Position numbers and translations under genes: made by a program
The notes under the pieces: model-generated
Told to the model about the DNA's origin: nothing
Database searches by the model: none
What the model saw: the letters and a program-made list of their open reading frames with translations, nothing else
Assembly: GCF_024764775.1 (NCBI RefSeq)
Contig: NZ_JALIGC010000040.1
Location: 558,001-622,000 of the forward strand
Reading direction: 5' to 3'
Length of the DNA stretch: 64,000 nt
Source: Scandinavium manionii
Lineage (GTDB): Bacteria > Pseudomonadota > Gammaproteobacteria > Enterobacterales > Enterobacteriaceae
Part shown: in pieces, positions 43,661 to 53,309 of the stretch
Layout of the letters: every line of letters starts with the position of its first letter
Position numbering within the stretch: position 1 is the stretch's first letter

Positions 43661-45046
43661 TGTCCCCTTGACCCAATCAGAAATGTCACCCACCGTATTT
43701 TGGGGAGGATATTTCATGGCAAAAGAGATAATTAGCATGAGTCACAAAGAGCTCGATCGGCTCCAGATTATTCGGGAGTCGGTCAGCCGCCACATCACTC
43801 AGGACCAGGCTGCGGAGCGAATAGGTATTTCGGTCCGGCAGGTCAAACGTCTTGTTCAACGATACCGGGTTGAAGGCCCTCAGGGGCTGGTTTCACGCCG
43901 TCGCGGGAAACGTCCCAGTAATGCTTTCTCGCCTGAGTTTCGCTCACTCGTTATCTCGCTTGTCAGGGATAAATACCCGGATTTTGGGCCAGCGAGAAGC
44001 TGCGGGAAATTCACGGGCTGGCGCTGTCCGCTGAGACATTGCGTAAGTGGATGGTTGAGGAGGGACTGTGGCGAGAGCGTCGTCGCAAGATTGCCCGTAT
44101 TTATCAGCGGCGGCAGCGCCGCCCATGCTATGGGGAGCTGATCCAGATTGATGGCTCTCCGCATGACTGGTTCGAAGCACGGGGGCCACGCTGCACGCTG
44201 ATCGTCTTTATCGATGATGCGACCAGTGCGTTGATGGCCCTTCGGTTCGCCCCGGCCGAAACCACCCGGGCTTATATGGAAACTCTGCGAGATTATCTCG
44301 GCAACCATGGACTCCCTCTCGCCCTGTATTCAGATCGGCACAGTATTTTCCGTGTTAATAAACCGGAAAGGGAAGGTGAGCTGACGCAGTTCACCCGCGC
44401 CGTGAAAACGCTTGGCATAGCGCCGATTCACGCGAATACCCCGCAGGCTAAAGGTCGGGTTGAACGGGCTAATCAGACGTTGCAGGACAGGCTGGTTAAA
44501 GAGCTGCGACTTCGTCATATCAGTGACATCGAAACGGCTAACGCCTGGCTGCCAGAATTCGTGAAAGCTTACAATGACCGCTTTGCATCCCAGCCCCGGG
44601 AAGGCGGTAATGCCCATCGGGAAATTCATCACACTCCGGAAGAACTGAATTACATTCTCTCCTATCAGGCCCGCCGTGTGTTGTCCAGGAATCTGACGTT
44701 CCAGTACAAAACCTGCGCGTATCAGATCCGCTCAGAAGGGCAGGGTTACCGACTCAGGCATGCGCTCGTCACGGTTTGTGAGAATTTTCAGGGAGAGATT
44801 ACGGTGTTGCACGACAGCCGGGAACTTGGCTGTGAGAAATATGTGGATGGGCCTGAGCCCTTACCTCTTGATGACGAGAAGAGTGTTCATGAGCGGGTTG
44901 AGAATGCGCGTTTCGACCTGCGTTCGAAGTTCTATGTTAAACCGGCAGCCGACCATCCGTGGAATACACGCAGAACGCAAAGTATGTCCCCTGTTAAACC
45001 ACCGAAGTTACCCAGAAAGAAGGCTGACAGGGACAAATCAGGATGA
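43661..45046 (+). mobile_element. Inactivated insertion sequence (IS1202/ISNCY-like)
   Basis: The left end TGTCCCCTTGACCC at 43661 and a GGGACA at 45030-45035 (complement TGTCCC) could be short terminal repeats, but the transposase stop lies at 45044-45046, so the right border is uncertain. No target duplication is obvious. It separates lpxH and the small membrane gene from the tartrate cluster. Confidence 0.6.
43716..45046 (+). pseudogene. Frameshifted DDE transposase
   Basis: The N-terminal part (from ATG 43716; ITQDQAAERIGISVRQVKRL is a Mu-type HTH) stops being in frame at about 43990. The rest (ALSAETLRKWMVEEGLW, IQIDGSPHDW, LYSDRHSIF, KGRVERANQTLQDRL) is intact in another frame. D, D and E of the integrase core are all present. 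Relatives usually read DFGPTLA-x-EKL at the break; here FGP is followed directly by the EKL part out of frame, so some bases were lost. Programmed frameshifting is less likely. Confidence 0.75.
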
Positions 45047-45442
45047 ATCCGGGCCGGATACATTTACCTGAATAGTCATGCAGTGGGGTAAAATTCTGCC
45101 TGTGCGTTTCTGGCGGGTTTTCGGGTGGTTTGTTACCCTTTTTACCGGTTATTCGTCCGAAACGCCCTGAACGCGTTATAGCGGTGCGTACAATTAGACC
45201 GTTATGGTAAATCTCATTTGTTATGGCCAATGCCTGCTAAGAGCGAAGAGCGGACTAAACCCAGGGGCTTGACTGGCTTTAATAGGGAGAATAGATTTTC
45301 AACCGCGCAAACTGGACGCGACAGGTTGTAGTTTTCCTGGATAGAGCATTGGAGTAAGCCGGTAGAACTGTGACAAACTGGCTTAGGCTGAACGACGCTA
45401 AGCATAAATATTGCTCTCCCGGGCCGCAGGAGAGCAACAGGC
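45047..45442. other. Non-coding remnant DNA between IS and tartrate cluster
   Basis: 396 bases. A 78-codon minus-strand frame and others lack ribosome sites and known motifs. The stretch may be leftover from other insertion events. It also contains the transcription end of the tartrate operon. Confidence 0.45.
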
Positions 45443-46702
45443 TCAGGCAATCAATACTGCCCGAATGTCATTCACGTTTGTTAACGTCGGACCGGTTATC
45501 ACCAGATCATCGAGCGCGTGAAAATAGCTGTAACTGTCATGTATATCAAGATAATTAGCCGCATTCAGGCCGCCCATCTTGCCGCGTGTTAACGTGTCCG
45601 GAAATACCAATGCTCCTGCTGCATCTTCCGTTCCGTCGATACCATCACTGTCGCCGGCGATTGCCCATATGCCGCTCTCTCCCTGCAATGCACAGGCCAG
45701 ACTGAGCGAAAATTCAGTGTTACGCCCCCCCTTTCCGTGCTGGCCATTGCTTACCGTCACGGTGGTTTCACCACCCGACAACAGTACTGCCGGACCGGAA
45801 ACCGGATGACCATACTGCTTCACGGATTTAGCAATCCCGGCCATTACAATGGCCGCTTCGCGGCTTTCGCCCTCTATCGCATCGCCCAGAATAAGCGGCG
45901 TCAGTCCATGTCTGCGCACAGCCAACGCGGCAGCCTGCAAAGCCAACTGCGGCGTGGCAATGAGTTTGACTTCACTGTTCGCTACGCTTTCAACCGGACC
46001 TGCCGGCTGGCTTAGCAGGTTATGAACAGGTTCCGGGGTCGGAATACCGTAACGCTGGAGTACCCGAAGCGCATCAAGCGGCGTGCTGTCATCTGCGACA
46101 GTAGGGCCTGAAGCAACATCTGCCGGGTTATCGCCCGGCACATCGCTGATAATCAATGACACAATACGAGCCGGTTGTACCATTCTTGCCAGCTTGCCGC
46201 CTTTCACCGCGGAGAGATGACGACGTACCAGATTCATCTCTTTGATGTTGGCACCGCTGTGCAGTAGCGCGCGAGTGATGGCCTGCTTATCTTTCAATGT
46301 TAAACCTGGAGCGGGTAGCGCCATCAGCGCCGATCCACCACCTGAAATTAGCGCCAGCACCAGGTCATCAGAAGTCAAACCGCGTAGCGCTTCCACAATT
46401 AGCATTGCGGCAACTTCGCTCATCGAATCGGATACCGGATGAGCCGCCTCGATGATCCGGATGCGGCCAGTAGGCACAGCGTAACCGTAACGCGTCACCA
46501 CCACGCCAGAAACATCCACATCCGGCCAGGCTGCATCCACAGCCGCAGCCATCGCCGCCGAGGCTTTACCGGCACCGATCACCACGCAGCGGCCCCGCGG
46601 TTTTTCCGGCAGATTAGACAGGATCGCAGGTCCCGCACGAGCGCTGTCGATTGCATGCTGAAAGATATCCTGCAGGATCTCTGCAGCCTGTTCATTTTTC
46701 AT
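45443..46702 (-). CDS. MOFRL-family glycerate 2-kinase / hydroxypyruvate reductase (TtuD-like)
   Basis: 419 residues. It has the two-domain GckA/TtuD layout: the N-terminal part with VVIGAGKASAAMAAAVD and ALISGGGSALMALPAPGLTL, and the C-terminal MOFRL domain with VLLSGGETTVTV and AGDSDGIDGTEDAAGA. Members were first named hydroxypyruvate reductase in the Agrobacterium tartrate pathway and are now mostly seen as glycerate kinases. It is the last gene of the operon, 2 bases after the dehydrogenase. Confidence 0.85.
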   Translation of the reverse strand: MKNEQAAEILQDIFQHAIDSARAGPAILSNLPEKPRGRCVVIGAGKASAAMAAAVDAAWPDVDVSGVVVTRYGYAVPTGRIRIIEAAHPVSDSMSEVAAMLIVEALRGLTSDDLVLALISGGGSALMALPAPGLTLKDKQAITRALLHSGANIKEMNLVRRHLSAVKGGKLARMVQPARIVSLIISDVPGDNPADVASGPTVADDSTPLDALRVLQRYGIPTPEPVHNLLSQPAGPVESVANSEVKLIATPQLALQAAALAVRRHGLTPLILGDAIEGESREAAIVMAGIAKSVKQYGHPVSGPAVLLSGGETTVTVSNGQHGKGGRNTEFSLSLACALQGESGIWAIAGDSDGIDGTEDAAGALVFPDTLTRGKMGGLNAANYLDIHDSYSYFHALDDLVITGPTLTNVNDIRAVLIA

Positions 46703-46704
46703 GA

Positions 46705-47793
46705 TTATACGGTCTCGGCGATATTTGCTCTGGCTTCGATAAATTCCACTACAGCGCGAGTTACGTCCGCGGTACTGGCTGTTCCACCAACATCTGGCGT
46801 CAGAATGCCTTTCTCACAAACATATTCGATACTTTCCATAATCAGCGCCGCGGCGTTACGTTCGCCCAGATGTTCAAGCATCTGTACCGCAGTCCAGAAG
46901 GTTGCTATCGGGTTAGCAATACCTTTGCCGGTGATATCGAAAGCTGAACCATGGATAGGTTCGAACATGGAAGGGAAGCGGCGTTCCGGATCAATATTGG
47001 CGGTCGGCGCTACGCCCAGACTGCCAGCCAACGCGCCGGCCAGATCAGAAAGGATATCGGCGTGCAGATTAGTGGCCACGATGGTATCCAGCGTCTGGGG
47101 ATGCAGTGTCATGCGGTGTGTCATGGCATCGACTAGCATCTTGTCCCACTGCACATCCGGGAATTCCTGCGCCACTTCGGCGGCAATCTCATCCCACATC
47201 ACCATTCCGTGACGCTGGGCATTGGATTTGGTCACCACGGTCAGCAGTTTGCGTGGACGAGACTGCGCCAGTCTGAAGGCATAGCGCATAATGCGCGTAA
47301 CGCCGACGCGGGTGAAGATGGCCACCTCGGTGCCTACTTCTTCCGGTAAGCCACGGTGTGCACGGCCGCCGTTGCCAGAGTATTCCCCCTCGGAGTTTTC
47401 ACGCACAATGACCCAGTCCAGATCGCCCGGCCCGCGGTTCCGCAGCGGAGAGGTGACACCCGGCAGGATTTTGGTTGGACGCACGTTGGCGTACTGGTCA
47501 AAGCCTTGGCAAATGGGCAGGCGCAGACCCCAGAGAGTAATATGGTCAGGCACATCCGGCGCGCCTACTGCGCCGAAATAAATAGCATCAAACGATTTCA
47601 GCGTATTCAGCCCTTCTTCCGGCATCATCACGCCATGTATTTTGTAATAGTCCGACCCCCAGTCAAAGGTCTCTACATTAAACTTCAGCTGTGGATCGTG
47701 GCGTGTCAGCGCATGCAGTACTTCAACACCTGCAGAAATGACTTCCGGACCGATACCGTCGGCAGGTATGGCGGCAATTTTGTAGTTACGCAT
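46705..47793 (-). CDS. Tartrate dehydrogenase/decarboxylase (D-malate type, TtuC-like)
   Basis: 362 residues of the isopropylmalate dehydrogenase family. NAD+ and metal sites are seen: IPADGIGPEV, the substrate-binding RENSEGEYSG, KSNAQRHG, and the Mg2+-binding ATNLHADILSDLAGAL. TtuC/DmlA enzymes oxidise tartrate and D-malate, with oxidative decarboxylation of some substrates. It lies 14 bases after the transporter gene. Confidence 0.85.
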   Translation of the reverse strand: MRNYKIAAIPADGIGPEVISAGVEVLHALTRHDPQLKFNVETFDWGSDYYKIHGVMMPEEGLNTLKSFDAIYFGAVGAPDVPDHITLWGLRLPICQGFDQYANVRPTKILPGVTSPLRNRGPGDLDWVIVRENSEGEYSGNGGRAHRGLPEEVGTEVAIFTRVGVTRIMRYAFRLAQSRPRKLLTVVTKSNAQRHGMVMWDEIAAEVAQEFPDVQWDKMLVDAMTHRMTLHPQTLDTIVATNLHADILSDLAGALAGSLGVAPTANIDPERRFPSMFEPIHGSAFDITGKGIANPIATFWTAVQMLEHLGERNAAALIMESIEYVCEKGILTPDVGGTASTADVTRAVVEFIEARANIAETV

Positions 47794-47807
47794 AGTTAAT
47801 TCTCCGG

Positions 47808-49118
47808 TTAATGAGTATGAGGATGAGTGAGCTCTGCCGTATGCGGCTTGTCTGTCCTGGCTGAAAGAATCAGGACAATGAGGGCAGAAATAGTCAGCAG
47901 TCCGGCGACGAAGTACAGTCCCCAGGTGTAGCTACCTGTTTGCTGGCGGATCACGCCAATCATCATCGGGCCAACAAAGCCGCCGAGGTTGCCGATGGAG
48001 TTAATCGTGGCAATACCCGCTGCCGCTGCCGGGCCGCTCAGGAACACTGTAGGCATACTCCAGAGAGGCGGTTTCGATGCGCTGATGCCTACGGTGACTA
48101 GTGTTAAGGCGACGATCACCGTAAATAGTGTGCTGACGTTACCCGCGTAAATCAGACCGGCTGCCGCCAGCAGGCAGGCACCAATCACATGCCAGCTGCG
48201 CTCTTTGGTACGGTCGGAATGCTGTGCCCACAGGATCATGGCGATGACACCGATGACAGCCGGGAAAGCGTTGAGGAAACCAATCTCCAGCGAGGTAGCA
48301 CCAAAGCTGCGGATGATTTGCGGTGACCAGATGCCAAGTGTGTACAATCCGGCAGATGTACCAAAATAAACCAGCGCGAGTGCCAGTACCCGCTTATCCG
48401 CAAGTCCTTTCCATGCGCTGCTGTGGCTTTGTTTTGCAGCCCGAGCCAGTTCCTCGGCCTGCATGGTGTTTTCCAGCCACGCACGCTCTTCGTCAGTCAG
48501 CCATTTGGCTTTGGCGGGGCGATCGGTGAGGAAGAAAAGAACCACAATCCCAAGCACCAGTGCTGGCAGGGCTTCCAGCACAAACATCCACTGCCATCCT
48601 GCATAGCCGAAGAAACCATGCATCTCGAGCAGGGAGGCTGAAATAGGTGATCCCAGCGCGGTTGAAAGCGGTGCTGCGGCCATAAAGATGGCAGTGACCT
48701 GCGCACGTTTCGCCGCCGGGAACCAATAGCTGAGATAAAGAATGATGCCAGGAAAGAAACCCGCTTCCGCTACGCCGAGCAGAAAACGTAGGGTATAGAA
48801 ACTAGTTGTCCCCTGAACAAAAGCCATGCAGCCAGAGACCATGCCCCAGGTGATCATCACGCGGGCTATCCAGATACGGGCACCAACTTTATGGAGGATT
48901 AAGTTTGAAGGGACTTCAAACAGAAAGTAACCGAGAAAGAAAATGCCGGCCCCCAGCCCGAAAACCGTGGGCGAAAATCCCAAATCCTCATTCATGGTCA
49001 GGGCGGCAAAGCCAATGTTTACCCGATCGAGAAAAGCGATGAAATACAGCAGCATGATAAAAGGAATAATACGCAAGGTAACCTTGCGCATAACCTTTTT
49101 TTCGAGGTCGTTATTCAT
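47808..49118 (-). CDS. MFS tartrate/anion transporter (TtuB-like, ACS family)
   Basis: 436 residues from ATG at 49118, with GGAG upstream; a TTG at 49133 is less likely. Twelve predicted spans, the family segments FLDRVNIGFAALTM and GYFLFEVPSNLILHKVGARI of anion:cation symporters (phthalate permease type). It would import tartrate with protons. First gene of the operon and divergent from the LysR gene. Confidence 0.85.
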   Translation of the reverse strand: MNNDLEKKVMRKVTLRIIPFIMLLYFIAFLDRVNIGFAALTMNEDLGFSPTVFGLGAGIFFLGYFLFEVPSNLILHKVGARIWIARVMITWGMVSGCMAFVQGTTSFYTLRFLLGVAEAGFFPGIILYLSYWFPAAKRAQVTAIFMAAAPLSTALGSPISASLLEMHGFFGYAGWQWMFVLEALPALVLGIVVLFFLTDRPAKAKWLTDEERAWLENTMQAEELARAAKQSHSSAWKGLADKRVLALALVYFGTSAGLYTLGIWSPQIIRSFGATSLEIGFLNAFPAVIGVIAMILWAQHSDRTKERSWHVIGACLLAAAGLIYAGNVSTLFTVIVALTLVTVGISASKPPLWSMPTVFLSGPAAAAGIATINSIGNLGGFVGPMMIGVIRQQTGSYTWGLYFVAGLLTISALIVLILSARTDKPHTAELTHPHTH

Positions 49119-49246
49119 TTCGGGATGCTCCAATGTCGTGTAGGGTTGTTATCGTTTTGTAATAATCCCAGTATGGAGATATGTGCGGTTTTATCATCAG
49201 CACTACTTTATACAAATAATTTATATAATCTGTTTCTGGTGAAAAA

Positions 49247-50155
49247 ATGGATATAAATCAGTTACGTTGTTTTGTGGTGTTAGGTGATGAACTTCACTTT
49301 GGCCGGGCAGCCCGTAAACTCGAAATGATGCCTGCGTCACTCAGTCGTTTCATCAAGCTACTGGAGGACGATCTGGCTATAAGGTTGCTGAATCGTTCGA
49401 CCAGGAACGTGTCGCTGACACCTGAGGGGGCAGAGTTTTTAAATGAGGCCAAGGTCGTCATTGCTGACTTCGATGCGTTGCGGCTGCGGTTTCGAAAACA
49501 TACACCGTCGCATAAAAGAACATTGCGGATCGGTGCAATTGACAGCGCGGCCAGAGGGTTATTACCAGAATTACTTAATCTTTTCGTGCAGCAGTATCCT
49601 GATGCGGATATCCATATTACTGAAGATAAATCTTACAGTCTTATTCCGCGGCTCATTTCTGGGTGGCTGGATATTGTTTTTGTTCGTCCACCAGAACATG
49701 TAAACGCAATGCTGACGACGCGGTTTATCGCTAATGAAAGCTGTGTACTCGCTGTACCTGCCCATCACCGGCTGGTCAGTTATGACGAAGTCAGTATTGA
49801 TGATTTCTTTAATGAACCCGTTATCATGCCGGAAAGACGCACAAGACCTCACAGCCATGATCTGACGATGAATTTCTTCAAAGCTGGCGGCAGATCTCCT
49901 GTCATTGCTCAGTATGCTGAGGAGAAACAGACCATCCTGAGTTTAGTCGCCGCCGGACTGGGCATTGCTCTGGTTCCCTCATCCTATAAAAACATGAATG
50001 CTGACGGGGTTAAATACCTTGATCTCTCGTCGATGGAACATGTTGAAGGGCTTCCACTGAGTGTGATGTGGCATCAGGGAAATAATAATATTCATGTGAG
50101 TTCTCTGCTGGATATACTTTCTGACAACATTGAAGAGCTTACTTATAACCTGTGA
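49247..50155 (+). CDS. LysR-type regulator of the tartrate cluster
   Basis: 302 residues. N-terminal winged helix (INQLRCFVVLGDELHFGRAA; LSRFIKLLEDDLAIRLLNRS) and LysR effector domain. Divergent from the transporter gene with 128 bases between, the classical arrangement in which the regulator acts on both promoters. A suitable T-N11-A site is hard to single out in the AT-rich gap. Confidence 0.88.
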   Translation: MDINQLRCFVVLGDELHFGRAARKLEMMPASLSRFIKLLEDDLAIRLLNRSTRNVSLTPEGAEFLNEAKVVIADFDALRLRFRKHTPSHKRTLRIGAIDSAARGLLPELLNLFVQQYPDADIHITEDKSYSLIPRLISGWLDIVFVRPPEHVNAMLTTRFIANESCVLAVPAHHRLVSYDEVSIDDFFNEPVIMPERRTRPHSHDLTMNFFKAGGRSPVIAQYAEEKQTILSLVAAGLGIALVPSSYKNMNADGVKYLDLSSMEHVEGLPLSVMWHQGNNNIHVSSLLDILSDNIEELTYNL

Positions 50156-50666
50156 CTGATTACAGAACGGTGGAGACTGACTATCCATTTGCCCTGCGCA
50201 TACGTACTGAAATAACCGCCAGGTCGGCGTGGGATTTCATGCGGCTCTTTGATTAGCGAAAGAAAGGGAAGCATCAAAAAGAATCAGGGCGCATAAATTT
50301 ATGAAACATAAAATACCACGATACTCTCAACGTTCCTCACCGCTCTGCAACCGGTTGATTAACATCCCATAATCTCAATAAAGTCCGCTCATGCATTTAA
50401 CGGACAAGTTCGAAGTTTCCAGAGCCATCCTAAACGTCCGCTTTTGGCACAGAGCGGACCTTCATCATCTGGCGTTCTGTCCGCGGTCAGTGAACCCAGT
50501 CTTTCTGCACCAGACCCGGCATCCGCGCAAACTCTCTCACATTATTGGTCACAAGAATGGCTACAGCCGCTATGGCTTGTTCCCCATTGATTAACACAAC
50601 ATGTTGTTAAAAATATCCGCTTCTGGCTGTGAGTTGCACCCAGAGGCAATTAGGACTTACGGGCGG
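50156..50666. other. Degraded stretch with a vapC remnant
   Basis: 511 bases with no intact gene. It contains the end of a VapC-type gene on the minus strand (listed separately) and other short broken frames. It looks like a site where small mobile or toxin genes have come and gone. Confidence 0.55.
50487..50600 (-). pseudogene. Remnant of a VapC (PIN-domain) toxin gene
   Basis: The minus strand reads, in one frame to a stop at 50487-50489, INGEQAIAAVAILVTNNVRE then FARMPGLVQKDWVH. This is the C-terminal end of PIN-domain VapC toxins (LVTNN-x-REF-x-R-x-PGL...W). The N-terminal two thirds and a vapB are absent. Confidence 0.7.
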
Positions 50667-51158
50667 TTAAATGGCAGTAGGTAACCGGAGAAAAAGTGTT
50701 TTCTCCTGGGTAGTTGAGGACATAAATCCATGGTGTAGATAAAACTGTTTTGCTGCATCAGACAGGGCATGCACCATAATGGCCCGGACGCCAATATTCT
50801 CCGCAACCCGGCAAATACGTAGTACCGCATCATGCAGTAAATCCGCCCCAAGGCCCTGGCCATGGTAACTCGAATCAAGGGCCAGTCGGGCCAGAATTAT
50901 GATGGGAAGGGGGTCAGGCATGTTTCGTCTGAGCCCACCGGGTGCAATGGCATGAGTAACACTGCCGGTGGCCAGAGAGTAAAAACCAATCACTTGCGAA
51001 GAATCCTCCCGGCATATCACAAACGTTCTGGCGGCGCCAGTCGACTGGTTTTTTAACCCCCGGAGCCTGATCCATTCATCCAGTGCAGCTTCTCCGGAGT
51101 GAAACTCTGAAAGAATGTGAGTCGACTTTAGCGGTGCTGGAGCGGTTACTTTTCCCAC
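50667..51158 (-). CDS. GNAT acetyltransferase toxin (TacT-type)
   Basis: 163 residues. Acetyl-CoA site LARLALDSSYHGQGLGADLL and the late tyrosine in KQFYLHHGF are those of TacT-type toxins, which acetylate the amino group of charged tRNAs and block translation. It overlaps the antitoxin gene by 13 bases, as in other TacAT pairs. It lies next to a vapC remnant. Confidence 0.85.
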   Translation of the reverse strand: MGKVTAPAPLKSTHILSEFHSGEAALDEWIRLRGLKNQSTGAARTFVICREDSSQVIGFYSLATGSVTHAIAPGGLRRNMPDPLPIIILARLALDSSYHGQGLGADLLHDAVLRICRVAENIGVRAIMVHALSDAAKQFYLHHGFMSSTTQEKTLFLRLPTAI

Positions 51159-51412
51159 TGCGGTTTTCTCGCCATGAGCGTATCCAGTGCCGGATTCGCT
51201 GTTACGGGTGCATCCAGCATATCGATAAATTCGGCGTACTGTTCATCATCGAGATTAAACATCCGGCGATCAAGGATCACGTTTTCAGCAGCCTGGCAGG
51301 CTATGTCTAGTATAAAGTCGGTGCGTGATTTATGGAGAATACCGGCAGCGGTATCGATCAACGCGCGCTGGGCTTCTTTAGCCCGAATGTTAAGCTGAAC
51401 ATCAGATTTCAT
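51146..51412 (-). CDS. DUF1778 antitoxin (TacA-type)
   Basis: 88 residues. The N-terminal ribbon-helix-helix (LNIRAKEAQRALIDTAAGIL; KSRTDFILDIACQAAENVI) is that of DUF1778 antitoxins, and the C-terminal tail (FIDMLDAPVTANPALDTLMA) is the toxin-binding part. Two palindromes upstream are the likely autoregulatory sites. Confidence 0.88.
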   Translation of the reverse strand: MKSDVQLNIRAKEAQRALIDTAAGILHKSRTDFILDIACQAAENVILDRRMFNLDDEQYAEFIDMLDAPVTANPALDTLMARKPQWEK

Positions 51413-51423
51413 GATGAGTCCCT

Positions 51424-51475
51424 GTATAGCAAATGATATACAGAGCTTACACCTGCCGTATAGAGAATGCTATAC
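51424..51475. promoter_or_regulatory. Paired operators of the TacAT pair
   Basis: GTATAGCAAATGATATAC (51424-51441) and GTATAGAGAATGCTATAC (51458-51475) are two near-palindromes with centres 34 bases apart, directly upstream of the antitoxin start. They probably bind the ribbon-helix-helix protein. Confidence 0.75.
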
Positions 51476-51601
51476 ACATTGGGAGCGAAATTTTTGTGCC
51501 CGGACAGCGTTGAAACAATAAACCTATGCCTTAGCCAGAAGTCAGGACATTTGTGTCTTGCAACAAAAAGGCCTTTTCTGCTTTGCGTTGACACATGACC
51601 G

Positions 51602-51617
51602 CGCAACCGTTTTCCTT
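51602..51617. promoter_or_regulatory. PurR operator of purEK
   Basis: CGCAACCGTTTTCCTT matches the PurR box (ACGCAAACGTTTTCNT) and, as I recall, the operator of E. coli purE. It lies 72 bases before the purE start. Confidence 0.85.
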
Positions 51618-51688
51618 GGCGTTTTTCCATGCTATTCTCTGTGGCCTTCAAAGCAGTGTGTTCCACACCCACAGGAGTTTTAAGACGC

Positions 51689-52198
51689 ATGTCTTCCCGC
51701 AACAATCCGGCGCGAGTCGCCATCGTGATGGGGTCCAAAAGCGACTGGGCTACCATGCAGTTTGCCGCCGAAATCTTTGATTCCCTGAATGTTCCACACC
51801 ACGTGGAAATCGTCTCTGCCCATCGCACGCCCGACAAACTGTTCAGTTTTGCCGAAACGGCAGAAGACAACGGCTATCAGGTGATTATTGCGGGCGCAGG
51901 TGGTGCAGCGCATTTGCCGGGGATGATTGCAGCGAAAACTCTGGTGCCGGTGCTCGGAGTACCCGTTCAGAGCGCGGCCCTGAGCGGCGTGGACAGCCTT
52001 TATTCTATCGTTCAGATGCCGCGCGGCATTCCGGTGGGAACCCTGGCGATTGGCAAAGCGGGCGCCGCCAACGCCGCCCTGCTGGCAGCACAAATTCTGG
52101 CGACGCACGACCGCGAACTGCATCAGCGCCTGGCCGACTGGCGCAAAGCGCAGACCGACGAGGTTCTGGAGAATCCGGACCCACGGGGTGACGCATGA
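51689..52198 (+). CDS. purE: PurE, N5-carboxyaminoimidazole ribonucleotide mutase
   Basis: 169 residues from ATG at 51689 (AGGAGT upstream); the frame is open 20 codons earlier but E. coli PurE starts with MSSRNNPARV. Active-site GSKSDW (phosphate-binding), SAHRTPD, and GAGGAAHLPGM are present. It moves the carboxyl group of N5-CAIR to make CAIR. Overlaps purK by 4 bases. Confidence 0.98.
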   Translation: MSSRNNPARVAIVMGSKSDWATMQFAAEIFDSLNVPHHVEIVSAHRTPDKLFSFAETAEDNGYQVIIAGAGGAAHLPGMIAAKTLVPVLGVPVQSAALSGVDSLYSIVQMPRGIPVGTLAIGKAGAANAALLAAQILATHDRELHQRLADWRKAQTDEVLENPDPRGDA

Positions 52199-53262
52199 AA
52201 CAGGTTTGCGTCCTCGGCAACGGTCAGCTAGGCCGCATGCTGCGCCAGGCCGGTGAACCCATGGGGATCGACGTCTGGCCGGTTGGCCTCGAAGCCGATC
52301 CGGAAGCCGTGCCGTTTCAGCAAAGCGTTATCACGGCTGAAATTGAACGCTGGCCGGAAACCGCGTTAACCCGCGAACTGGCGCGTCATCCGGCGTTCGT
52401 TAATCGCGACGTCTTTCCGATAATCGCCGACCGCCTGACGCAAAAACAGCTGTTCGACAAGCTGGGTCTCGCCACCGCGCCGTGGCAGCTGCTGGCAGAA
52501 AAAACCGAATGGCCCGGCGTGTTTGAGAATCTCGGCGAGTTGGCCATCGTTAAGCGCCGCACCGGCGGCTACGACGGGCGCGGCCAGTGGCGCTTGCGCA
52601 GTCATGAAACCGCACAGCTGCCGGACGACTGCTACGGCGAATGCATCGTTGAGCAAGGCATCAATTTCAGCGGCGAAGTGTCGCTGGTCGGCGCCAGAGC
52701 GCACGACGGTACGACGGTGTTCTATCCCCTGACCCACAACCTGCATCAGGACGGCATTCTGCGCGTTAGCGTCGCCTTCCCGCAGGCTAATGCCGAGCAG
52801 CAGGCGCAGGCCGAAACCATGCTCACGTCGATCATGGATGCGCTGAACTACGTCGGCGTGATGGCGATGGAATGCTTCATCACCCCTGCCGGGCTGCTGA
52901 TTAACGAGCTGGCCCCGCGCGTGCACAACAGCGGGCACTGGACGCAAAACGGGGCGTCGATCAGCCAGTTCGAGCTGCATCTGCGCGCTATCACTCAGCT
53001 GCCGCTGCCCCCGCCGGTCATCAACAGCCCGTCGGTGATGGTCAATCTGATTGGTACGGATATGAACACGGACTGGCTGAAGCTGCCACTGGTGCATCTG
53101 CACTGGTATGCGAAAGAGGTGCGTGCGGGCCGGAAGGTTGGCCATTTGAACCTCAATGACAGCGACACCGACCGTTTAAGCGCCACTCTTGAAGCGCTGG
53201 TTCCACTGCTGCCACCGGAATATGCCAGCGGAATTACCTGGGCACAATCTCTGTTGCGGTAG
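52195..53262 (+). CDS. purK: PurK, N5-carboxyaminoimidazole ribonucleotide synthase
   Basis: 355 residues of the ATP-grasp fold: LGNGQLGRMLRQAG at the N-terminus, KRRTGGYDGRGQWR (ATP loop) and ELAPRVHNSGHWTQNGA (metal/substrate). It carboxylates AIR with bicarbonate and ATP. It shares ATGA with purE and is under the same PurR control. Confidence 0.98.
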   Translation: MKQVCVLGNGQLGRMLRQAGEPMGIDVWPVGLEADPEAVPFQQSVITAEIERWPETALTRELARHPAFVNRDVFPIIADRLTQKQLFDKLGLATAPWQLLAEKTEWPGVFENLGELAIVKRRTGGYDGRGQWRLRSHETAQLPDDCYGECIVEQGINFSGEVSLVGARAHDGTTVFYPLTHNLHQDGILRVSVAFPQANAEQQAQAETMLTSIMDALNYVGVMAMECFITPAGLLINELAPRVHNSGHWTQNGASISQFELHLRAITQLPLPPPVINSPSVMVNLIGTDMNTDWLKLPLVHLHWYAKEVRAGRKVGHLNLNDSDTDRLSATLEALVPLLPPEYASGITWAQSLLR

Positions 53263-53270
53263 TCCTCTTG

Positions 53271-53297
53271 CCCGGCGGCATTGCGCTGCCGGGCACG
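53271..53297. terminator. Hairpin between purK and allK
   Basis: GCCCGGCGGCA and TGCCGGGC pair around a short loop (TTGCGC) in the 47-base convergent gap; REP-like. It probably serves as a shared end. Confidence 0.6.
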
Positions 53298-53309
53298 TTA
53301 ACGACAGAC

